Positions 1-5,233 are shown, numbered from the stretch's first letter. The stretch: 5,402 bases of DNA from JACAEY01 sp049700155 (GCA_049700155.1 JBNAVX010000146.1:1-5402); one strand, 5' to 3'. Numbers and translations: made by a program. The notes: generated by a model not told the origin, from the letters alone.

Positions 1-180
1 GAATTTAAAACCGCTCAAACACTGCATCTGCCAAGAATTTTATGAATAATATGGGCTAAAAAGAGGGGTGAAGGGGTGTGTATAAAAAGGATAGGTTTTT
101 CTAAAAAACTTATTTTGATAACATGAAAAAGTTGTGTACCTTAATAATAACAGAAATAACAATCGAGGAGGTTACACAAG
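1..180. other. Leading stretch with no callable gene
   Basis: No gene can be supported here. On the + strand, frame 2 is open from the window edge to a TAA at 47-49 (ending CQEFYE) and frame 1 is open to a TGA at 43-45. Either could be the last residues of an upstream gene, but 15 residues cannot decide it and neither looks like a known C-terminus. The remainder is A/T-rich with two copies of AGGGGTG (64-70 and 72-78) and an A/T hairpin-like stretch around 93-111. No tRNA or rRNA features were seen. Confidence 0.5.
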
Positions 181-225
181 ATGAGGTATATTGTCATTGA
201 CTATCATAAGACAAGTTTTATTTGA
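181..225 (+). CDS. Possible 14-residue leader peptide or gene remnant
   Basis: This 14-codon ORF starts with ATG, ends with TGA and encodes MRYIVIDYHKTSFI. It is preceded by a strong Shine-Dalgarno, GAGGAGG at 165-171, with 9 bases to the ATG, which is why it is listed despite its size. The peptide has no run of one amino acid and no Trp, Leu or Arg cluster that would suggest classic attenuation. Its stop codon lies inside the TTGACA of the promoter-like element at 222-250, so it ends where the next transcript would be set up. No convincing promoter was found upstream. It may be a leader peptide, the stub of a decayed gene or a chance ORF; the ribosome binding site is the only real support. 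Confidence 0.3.
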   Translation: MRYIVIDYHKTSFI

Positions 226-250
226 CAAATATCTTTATATGTGCTAATTT
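222..250 (+). promoter_or_regulatory. Sigma70-type promoter candidate for the microprotein
   Basis: TTGACA at 222-227 is a perfect -35 match. After 17 bases comes TAATTT at 245-250, a poor -10 (3 of 6), preceded by TGC at 242-244, which gives the TGn of an extended -10. Transcription would begin near 257 and give a leader of about 60 bases before the ATG at 316. The weak -10 lowers confidence. Confidence 0.5.
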
Positions 251-279
251 TTAACAATTAAAATAGAAAATTATGTTTC

Positions 280-298
280 CTAACGGTCATTAAGTTAG
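280..298 (+). promoter_or_regulatory. Small hairpin just upstream of the microprotein RBS
   Basis: CTAAC at 280-284 and GTTAG at 294-298 form a perfect 5-bp stem with a 9-base loop. It ends two bases before the purine-rich ribosome binding site starts, so it would leave that site single-stranded. Such 5' hairpins next to strong ribosome binding sites can stabilise mRNAs; that role is inferred here. A stem this short can arise by chance. Confidence 0.3.
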
Positions 299-300
299 TA

Positions 301-311
301 AAAGGAGGTGA
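301..311 (+). promoter_or_regulatory. Extended Shine-Dalgarno of the microprotein
   Basis: AAAGGAGGTGA is complementary without mismatch to the usual 3' end of bacterial 16S rRNA (UCACCUCCUUU) and is by far the strongest ribosome binding site in the window. Its GGAGG core (304-308) ends 7 bases before the ATG at 316. The strength of this site is the main reason to accept a 24-codon ORF as a real gene. Confidence 0.85.
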
Positions 312-315
312 TTTA

Positions 316-390
316 ATGGCTTGCAAACCCGGACACAAAGGTCCTATGAAAAAGACTGCTAAGAAAACAACCACAAAAAAGAAGAAGTAA
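316..390 (+). CDS. Lysine-rich 24-residue microprotein
   Basis: ATG to TAA, 24 residues, starting MACKPGHKGPMKK and continuing with Lys/Thr to a C-terminal KKKK. Eleven residues are lysine and none is acidic, so the product is strongly cationic; there is no hydrophobic segment or signal peptide. A CKPGH motif (residues 3-7) supplies one Cys and one His. I do not recognise a family. The composition recalls histone-H1-like or other nucleic-acid-binding basic tails, but that is composition only. The extended Shine-Dalgarno, upstream promoter candidate and downstream hairpin argue that it is expressed, perhaps strongly. The next gene, a cyclase, begins 111 bases downstream on the same strand and could receive read-through. 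The opposite strand holds an overlapping hydrophobic ORF, expected partly because antisense Lys codons read as Phe/Leu. Confidence 0.6.
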   Translation: MACKPGHKGPMKKTAKKTTTKKKK

Positions 391-409
391 GAAATAAAAC
401 AAGACATTT

Positions 410-416
410 TCACCTC
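410..416 (+). promoter_or_regulatory. Anti-Shine-Dalgarno-like element in the microprotein 3' UTR
   Basis: TCACCTC, 20 bases after the microprotein stop, is an exact 7-base reverse complement of GAGGTGA (305-311) in that gene's own ribosome binding site. In the same mRNA the two could pair across about 98 bases and mask translation initiation. On the other strand the same bases read as GAGGTG, 3 bases before an ATG (407-405), so the match could instead be an antisense ribosome binding site or chance. Confidence 0.35.
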
Positions 417-421
417 AAAAT

Positions 422-461
422 TTAACTGGAATATAGATTCCAAAAAGGTTAATTATTTTTT
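422..461 (+). terminator. Weak Rho-independent terminator candidate after the microprotein
   Basis: GGAAT (428-432) and ATTCC (437-441) form a 5-bp stem with a 4-base ATAG loop. TTAAC (422-426) and GTTAA (448-452) can extend it across an uneven internal loop (1 base left, 6 right). Six T residues follow at 456-461. The low GC content and large internal loop make this a leaky terminator at best, so transcripts may read through into the cyclase gene. Confidence 0.4.
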
Positions 462-501
462 AATCTCTATACGCTTTTAAACAAGTAATTCTTGCCGAAG
501 T

Positions 502-2472
502 GTGATCTACTATGATACGATTGAAAGCGTGTCTAAAAGAGTTTGGATAAGTATTTTTGTTGGTTTTCTAATAACTCTTATAATCTCTTTTTTAATGTAT
601 ATAAAGTTTCCCCCTCTTGAAATGCTTGAACAGAAGCTCTATGATCTAAGACTCAAAATCAGAGGAAAAATAATTCCACCTCCATATGTAATTATTATTG
701 CTATAGATGATGATAGTCTCAAAAGTATAGGAAGATGGCCATGGTCACGATATAAAATGGCAGAATTGACAGAAATCCTTTTTAGAAGTGGTGCTAAAGT
801 TATTGCTTTTGATATTTTATTCGCAGAACCAGAAAGAAATGACGCAGTTTTCTCAAAAGCAATATCAGAAGCTGGTAATGTTATACTTCCATTGGTTTTT
901 AGATTTGATGAAGAAACACCACCAATAGAAGAAAATTTTCTCTATTCGTCTTCCATAAATAATATTAAAAACCTACATGACTTAAACACTTTTCACCCTT
1001 ATAAAGCAATTGGGATATCAACATGCAGAAAGGAATTGGCTGAGTCTGCAGCAACTATGGGACATATTAATATGATTCCTGATGATGATGGTACATTAAG
1101 ATGGGAGGCCATGATTATTGAATATGATTTAGATATATACCCATCTATTGACCTACAGATTGCAAGACTTTATCAAGGATTAGATAATGAAAGTATGATT
1201 CTTAATGTGGGAAAGTCCATAAAACTTGGAGATAATATATTCCCTACAGATCTGCGAGGGAGGATTCCTATTTATTATTATGGACCAGAAAAGACCTTTC
1301 CCTATATTTCTGTATCAGACCTTTTTAATGGTAAAAGTAATATGGATTTTTTGAAAGGGAAGATTGCAATTGTAGGGGTTACCGCTTTAGGAATATATGA
1401 TTTAAGAGTCACACCTTTTTCTGCGAACATGCCGGGTGTAGAAAAGCATGCTAATGTCATAACTTCACTGCTTGAAGGCAAGACTATAGTGAAATTACCA
1501 TTTATAGTTAATCTTACCGTTCTTCTATTTACGGGTGTTACCTTATCTATCATCCTTTCAAGGTTGAGGGCTGTCAGCGGTTCTATTGTCTCTTTTTTCT
1601 TGTTATTATTCCTTTGCATTATTGGATATTATCTACTAATAGAAAGAGATTTATGGATGGTGCTTTCCTATCCATTAATAAATATATTAATTGTCAGCAC
1701 TGCTATAAATACTTATCAGTATGCAGAAGAAGAAATACGTGCAAAACGTATTCGTGCTATGTTCTCAAGTTATGTGACAGAAAAAATTGTTAATGAACTG
1801 ACAAAAAATCCTGATATGGCAAAACTCGGAGGAGACAGAAGAGAAATAACAGTACTTTTTTGTGATATAAGGGGTTTTACTGCATTTTCAGAAAAACATA
1901 CTCCTGAGGAGGTTGTAAATATACTTAATGAATACCTTTCTGCGATGACAGAAATTATATTCAAATGGGAAGGTACACTTGATAAGTTTGTCGGAGATGA
2001 GATTGTTGCTTTCTGGGGTGCACCAATGCTGCAGGAAAATCATGCTGAGCTTGCTGTAAGATGTGCACTTAATATGGTTGAGAAACTTAAAGAACTTCAT
2101 AAAAAGTGGGTTAAAGAAGGAAAGACACTTCTTGAGGCAGGTTTTGGTTTAAATACAGGTGAGGTAATAGTTGGAAATATAGGAGCTGAAGGGAAAAAGA
2201 TGGATTATACAATTATAGGGGATCATGTGAACCTCGGGGCAAGGGTTGAGGCACTTACAAGGAAGTATGAGACTAATATCCTTATAACTGAGTTTACTCT
2301 TGAAAAAATAAAAAGTCTTATTAAACCAAAAAATGGTCATATATTAGGACATGTATCTATTAAAGGACTTGAAAAGGTTTTAGTAAAAGGTAAAGAAAAA
2401 CCCGTAAGGATATATGAGATTAAATCCCTTGAGCCAGATAGTGAGTCAAGGATTATAGAAATAGAAGAATAA
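502..2472 (+). CDS. CHASE2-domain class III adenylate cyclase, membrane sensor
   Basis: A 656-residue protein expected to make cAMP from ATP in response to a periplasmic signal. A single N-terminal membrane segment (about 14-34) leads to a CHASE2 sensor (about 40-330) with the typical IDDDSL (68-73), GRWPWSR (77-83) and MPGVEKHAN (310-318). Three close membrane segments follow (about 335-353, 359-380, 385-404), then the catalytic domain (about 446-610). Metal-binding Asp are D455 in FCDIRGFT and D499 in KFVGDE. K495 and D568 (MDYT) are in the positions that select adenine, so adenylate rather than guanylate cyclase. N577 and R581 of VNLGAR are the transition-state residues. The catalytic set looks complete, so it should be active, presumably as a dimer. 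The start is GTG at 502; the frame is closed by TAA at 478-480. No good Shine-Dalgarno precedes it, and GTG at 529 is an alternative that keeps the first membrane segment. The CHASE2 ligand is unknown. It ends 2 bases from the convergent permease gene. Confidence 0.95.
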   Translation: MIYYDTIESVSKRVWISIFVGFLITLIISFLMYIKFPPLEMLEQKLYDLRLKIRGKIIPPPYVIIIAIDDDSLKSIGRWPWSRYKMAELTEILFRSGAKVIAFDILFAEPERNDAVFSKAISEAGNVILPLVFRFDEETPPIEENFLYSSSINNIKNLHDLNTFHPYKAIGISTCRKELAESAATMGHINMIPDDDGTLRWEAMIIEYDLDIYPSIDLQIARLYQGLDNESMILNVGKSIKLGDNIFPTDLRGRIPIYYYGPEKTFPYISVSDLFNGKSNMDFLKGKIAIVGVTALGIYDLRVTPFSANMPGVEKHANVITSLLEGKTIVKLPFIVNLTVLLFTGVTLSIILSRLRAVSGSIVSFFLLLFLCIIGYYLLIERDLWMVLSYPLINILIVSTAINTYQYAEEEIRAKRIRAMFSSYVTEKIVNELTKNPDMAKLGGDRREITVLFCDIRGFTAFSEKHTPEEVVNILNEYLSAMTEIIFKWEGTLDKFVGDEIVAFWGAPMLQENHAELAVRCALNMVEKLKELHKKWVKEGKTLLEAGFGLNTGEVIVGNIGAEGKKMDYTIIGDHVNLGARVEALTRKYETNILITEFTLEKIKSLIKPKNGHILGHVSIKGLEKVLVKGKEKPVRIYEIKSLEPDSESRIIEIEE

Positions 2473-2474
2473 AA

Positions 2475-3461
2475 CTATTTCATAAAAAACTGAGATATAT
2501 ACCGCAATGCGAGAAAGACAATAATTACACCTAACATGAGTTTGATGTATCTCTGAGGGACAAATTTCTGGAATCTTGCACCGAGATATATTCCGATAAA
2601 ACCTCCTGCTCCAAATAGAAATCCAAGAAGCCAGTCTGGTGAAGTTGTCATCCCAGCCTTAGCAGGAATCACGCTGTAAAAGAATACACCTGCAATAGAT
2701 GTCAGAAAAGTCCCCATCAAGGCAGCACCAGCAACTGTATAAACAGGCAGGTGGAATACTGCAACACAGAAAGGCGCAATGATTGCCCCTCCTCCTATCC
2801 CATAAGTACCACCTATTACCCCAACAATAAAAGCGAGAATGAACATACCGATGGTATTGAAGGAAAATTTTTCACCCCAGAATTCATATTCTACTTTTTT
2901 AAGACCAACTGAAACTGTTTTTACTACAGCCTCAGGTGGAAGACCCGAGGCTATTCTTGACTTCTGTTGTTCTTTAATCTGTCTGGTTCTTTCTCTGAAT
3001 TTGTCCTCAAGTGCCTTCATTTTTGCTTTCCCTGTGGTTGCTTTCCCTGTAATTTCATAAATAAGGCGAATACCAATATAGAGCAAAACACATCCTACAA
3101 AAAATTTGAAAGACCTCGGATCAGGCAGATAGAGAACCCTGAGATAGTATCCAATAAATACTCCTGGTAGTGTTCCTATTATTACCACATTTGTTAGGGG
3201 CCAAGCCATTCGCCCTTCTTTAAGGTAGCGATAAACCCCACTTGGTATTGCCACAATGTTATAAACAAAATTTGTAGCGCTTACAGATGGACTCGTAAAG
3301 TGTAGCACGCTCACTTGGAATGGTAATAATAAAAATGCACCTGAAACACCTCCCATTGAAGTAAAAAAGGAAACAACGAGTGCAACAAGAGGCGGGATAA
3401 ATATGTGAGTCTTTACCCCTGATACAGAAAAAGTCACGTAAAGAAAATTTAATATATCCAT
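2475..3461 (-). CDS. TauE/SafE family membrane permease (sulfite/organosulfur anion exporter)
   Basis: A 328-residue inner-membrane protein with the duplicated architecture of the TauE/SafE (DUF81) family, whose studied members export sulfite, sulfoacetate or related anions. The two halves each carry the family Gly-rich helix: SMGGVSGAFLLLPF (35-48) and GGTYGIGGGAIIAPF (217-231). The C-terminal half continues with PDWLLG and YLGARFQKFVP, common in this family. Between the halves lies a charged hydrophilic segment of about 60 residues (about 138-200, rich in Lys, Glu and Arg), larger than in minimal members and probably cytoplasmic. Residues 264-270 read VIPAKAG (see findings). The ATG start is supported by AAAGG (+ strand CCTTT, 3468-3472) six bases upstream and by a promoter ending just before it. 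The substrate cannot be read from sequence; sulfur anion export is a family-level inference and no sulfur genes are adjacent. Confidence 0.93.
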   Translation of the reverse strand: MDILNFLYVTFSVSGVKTHIFIPPLVALVVSFFTSMGGVSGAFLLLPFQVSVLHFTSPSVSATNFVYNIVAIPSGVYRYLKEGRMAWPLTNVVIIGTLPGVFIGYYLRVLYLPDPRSFKFFVGCVLLYIGIRLIYEITGKATTGKAKMKALEDKFRERTRQIKEQQKSRIASGLPPEAVVKTVSVGLKKVEYEFWGEKFSFNTIGMFILAFIVGVIGGTYGIGGGAIIAPFCVAVFHLPVYTVAGAALMGTFLTSIAGVFFYSVIPAKAGMTTSPDWLLGFLFGAGGFIGIYLGARFQKFVPQRYIKLMLGVIIVFLALRYISQFFMK

Positions 3462-3482
3462 TCTAAACCTTTAATAGGTTTA

Positions 3483-3512
3483 ATTATTGTCATTTGAGTT
3501 TATGACTGTCAA
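3483..3512 (-). promoter_or_regulatory. Promoter of the TauE/SafE permease
   Basis: Read on the minus strand: TTGACA (3512-3507, perfect), 18 bases, then AATAAT (3488-3483, 5 of 6). Transcription would start near 3476, just upstream of the AAAGG ribosome binding site and 15 or so bases before the ATG at 3461, giving a very short leader. Spacing and position fit well. Confidence 0.65.
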
Positions 3513-3564
3513 ATAAAATTAATTAATTTATTCATAAAATATTGTCTTGCTTTAATATCCAAAA

Positions 3565-3610
3565 CACGAGATTGCCTTATCCCAACAAATCGGCCCTTGC
3601 AATGATAGAC
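3565..3610. repeat. Degenerate copy of a dispersed GAGATTGC...GCAATGA palindromic element
   Basis: GAGATTGC (3568-3575) and GCAATGA (3599-3605) flank about 23 bases containing ATCCC and ATCGG. This matches the layout of a small intergenic repeat seen in many bacterial genomes, whose consensus-like form is CACGAGATTGC, a short stem, then CGCAATGACA. Only the outer ATTGC/GCAAT arms still pair; the inner stem is decayed. It lies between two divergently transcribed genes, a usual place for such elements. Recognition is from memory of the motif, not a search. Confidence 0.45.
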
Positions 3611-3647
3611 CCCTAATGTTTTGCTACTTGCTTTTTCTTTAATTTGC

Positions 3648-3675
3648 TTGACTTAGTATTTTTTGGTGATAAAAT
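3648..3675 (+). promoter_or_regulatory. Extended -10 promoter of the K+ channel gene
   Basis: TTGACT (3648-3653, 5 of 6), 16 bases, then TAAAAT (3670-3675, 5 of 6), preceded by TGA (3667-3669), a TGn extended -10. Transcription should begin near 3682, leaving about 35 bases to the TTG start at 3717. One of the best promoter matches in the window. Confidence 0.7.
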
Positions 3676-3706
3676 GTATATAAAATTTAGAACAGACAAT
3701 AAAAAA

Positions 3707-3711
3707 AGGAG
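3707..3711 (+). promoter_or_regulatory. RBS that fixes the TTG start of the K+ channel gene
   Basis: AGGAG ends 5 bases before TTG at 3717. No ATG or GTG lies upstream in this frame before the TAA at 3681-3683, and the protein would lose part of its first membrane helix with a later start. The site therefore decides for the unusual TTG. Confidence 0.8.
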
Positions 3712-3716
3712 AAGAT

Positions 3717-4715
3717 TTGGGAAGGCTCTGGAAAAGATTTCTGCCTGTTATATTTCTTGTTACTTTAATTATTTTATCAGGCACAATAGGTTATATGTTG
3801 ATTGAGGGATGGACTTTTTTCGATTCTTTATATATGACAATAATAACCCTCAGCACGGTTGGTTATAGTGAGTTAGGCGGATTATCTTCTTCTGGAAGAC
3901 TATTTACTATTTTCCTTATAATAGGTGGCGTAGGCACCGTTCTTTATTCACTCAGTGCAGGCGCTAAATTTCTTTTAGAAGGCGAACTTCAGGAAATATT
4001 CGGGAGGAGCAGATTGGAAAAGAGGATTAAGGAATTAAAAGACCATTATATTATCTGTGGTTTTGGAAGAATGGGGAAAATAATAGCAAAGGAACTGAAA
4101 AGCAATGGCGTTGATTTTATCGCTATTGAGAAAAATCCTGTAACACATGAAAAAGAAGATTTTCTAATCTACGAAGGAGATGCAACCCATGACGATATTT
4201 TAAAAGAATGTGGAATAGAAAGGGCTAAAGGCTTGATTACTGTTTTGCCAACAGATGCAGAAAATCTCTATGTAGTTCTGAGCGCAAAAGGATTAAATCC
4301 AAACCTATTCATAGTTGCAAGGGCAGGTGAGGAAGGTTCAGAACAAAAACTGCTAAGGGCTGGTGCTGATAGGGTTATTTCTCCATATCATATTGGTGGG
4401 CTCAGGATTGCCCATACAGTTCTTAAGCCAGCAGTAGTAGATTTTATAGAGTTTGCAACAAAGACCGGTAATATTGATTTACAGATGGAAGAAATTCCTA
4501 TCCCAGATGATTCCAATCTTGTTGGACTTACACTTGATCAATGCGGTTTAGGAAGAGAACTGGGTATTATTATAGTTGCAATAAAAAGGTCAACTGGTGA
4601 GATGAAATTCAATCCAACATTTAGAACTACTATCAGGGCAGGGGATACATTAATAGTTCTTGGAGAAGTTTCAAAATTAAAGATACTCGAAGAGAAGGTA
4701 ATGGCTAAAAAATAG
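3717..4715 (+). CDS. Two-TM potassium channel with RCK (TrkA-N/TrkA-C) gating domains
   Basis: A 332-residue MthK-like channel subunit, expected to form a tetramer in the inner membrane and pass K+ under control of cytoplasmic nucleotide or ion binding. Outer helix about 9-29, pore helix and filter about 34-53, inner helix about 61-82. The filter reads TVGYSE (47-52) where canonical channels have TVGYGD. The TrkA-N Rossmann domain starts near 110: GFGRMG (115-120) is the GxGxxG nucleotide loop, E138 sits at the end of the second strand where an acidic residue suggests NAD(H) or ATP-type ribose binding, and GDAT (154-157) is typical. A TrkA-C domain fills about 250-328. Length and order match the family. 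The start is TTG with AGGAG upstream. No internal Met is well placed for a separate RCK product as made by MthK. It ends 5 bases from the convergent phosphatase gene. Confidence 0.93.
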   Translation: MGRLWKRFLPVIFLVTLIILSGTIGYMLIEGWTFFDSLYMTIITLSTVGYSELGGLSSSGRLFTIFLIIGGVGTVLYSLSAGAKFLLEGELQEIFGRSRLEKRIKELKDHYIICGFGRMGKIIAKELKSNGVDFIAIEKNPVTHEKEDFLIYEGDATHDDILKECGIERAKGLITVLPTDAENLYVVLSAKGLNPNLFIVARAGEEGSEQKLLRAGADRVISPYHIGGLRIAHTVLKPAVVDFIEFATKTGNIDLQMEEIPIPDDSNLVGLTLDQCGLGRELGIIIVAIKRSTGEMKFNPTFRTTIRAGDTLIVLGEVSKLKILEEKVMAKK

Positions 4716-4720
4716 ATTAA

Positions 4721-5185
4721 TTAAGAGATTAACATTTCAGGTATTATCATCCATTGTATTGACCACATTTTATCATCTCTTTTTAAACAAACAACACACC
4801 CCATCTTAAAAGCAACAGTATTTTTTTCTTTATCACCACATAGAAGTAAAGATGTTAACTTTCCAAGGTGGGGAAGATGTCCAACAAGCATAATCGGGTT
4901 TGTTTTTTTATTCAGCCTTTCTACCCATATAGTTGGGTCATCAAGAGGTGCAATGCCATCTGTCTCTGAAATACCTTTAGAAATCTTTATTTTTTCAGCT
5001 ATTAACTCTGCTGTCTGCTTTGCCCTCAATTTACCACTATGCAAAACTTCTTCAAGTTCAATATTTAATCTTGATATAAAGGATGCTACTGCTTTAACAT
5101 CCTTTACACCTTTTTCAGAGAGAGGTCTTAAAGGGTCTTCTTCTTCCCTTTTTGCATCTCCATGCTGAACAAGATACAGTATCAT
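4721..5185 (-). CDS. sixA: SixA-like phosphohistidine phosphatase (histidine phosphatase superfamily)
   Basis: A 154-residue cytoplasmic protein about the length of SixA, which removes phosphate from phosphohistidine proteins such as HPt domains or PTS components. The N-terminus MILYLVQHGDAK carries the catalytic His (H8) of the RHG motif, but as QHG. Other expected features are present: R20 in PLRPLSEKG, SGKLRAKQTA with R54 in the phosphate pocket, and the second catalytic His H103 in VGHLPHLG. The compact fold without a large insertion argues for SixA over phosphoglycerate mutase or CobC. Gln in place of the first Arg is, as I recall, frequent in SixA proteins of anaerobes and archaea, so it is probably active, but the target is unknown and no histidine kinase lies nearby. 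The ATG start has GAGG (+ strand CCTC, 5191-5194) 5 bases upstream, and its own promoter. Confidence 0.88.
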   Translation of the reverse strand: MILYLVQHGDAKREEEDPLRPLSEKGVKDVKAVASFISRLNIELEEVLHSGKLRAKQTAELIAEKIKISKGISETDGIAPLDDPTIWVERLNKKTNPIMLVGHLPHLGKLTSLLLCGDKEKNTVAFKMGCVVCLKRDDKMWSIQWMIIPEMLIS

Positions 5186-5204
5186 AGATACCTCATCTTA
5201 GAGA

Positions 5205-5233
5205 ATTATAAAAATTATATATGAAAGGGTCAA
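5205..5233 (-). promoter_or_regulatory. Promoter of the SixA-like phosphatase
   Basis: On the minus strand: TTGACC (5233-5228, 5 of 6), exactly 17 bases, then TATAAT (5210-5205, perfect). Transcription would start near 5198, a short leader containing the GAGG ribosome binding site. This is the closest match to consensus in the window. Confidence 0.75.

Noticed and set aside
1..300. CRISPR, tRNA or riboswitch in the leading non-coding stretch
   Set aside because: No repeat-spacer periodicity, no cloverleaf or TTC-arm signature, and no recognisable riboswitch core was found by eye on either strand.
301..461. Calling the microprotein locus a type I toxin-antitoxin system
   Set aside because: The plus-strand peptide is cationic with no membrane segment, no antisense promoter could be placed, and only a single 7-base pairing supports fold-back control. 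It is reported as a hypothesis only.
1302..2340. Minus-strand ORFs of 63-105 codons inside the cyclase gene
   Set aside because: They lie antisense to a well-defined, motif-complete cyclase, lack recognisable domains or good ribosome binding sites, and are expected by-products of its codon use.
2427..2451. Stem CCTTGA/TCAAGG at the end of the cyclase gene as a terminator
   Set aside because: The loop is 13 bases and no T-run follows on either strand, so it is not an intrinsic terminator.
2839..3170. Two plus-strand ORFs within the permease gene
   Set aside because: They are antisense to the central loop of a clear TauE/SafE protein and show no domain or RBS support.
3621..3648. Three TTGCT copies upstream of the K+ channel promoter
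   Set aside because: Spacing is irregular (7 and 16 bases) in T-rich sequence; no operator pattern emerges.
4953..5168. Plus-strand ORF of 71 codons inside the phosphatase gene
   Set aside because: It is the reverse of the conserved SixA catalytic region, with Ser/Leu-rich composition typical of a shadow frame.
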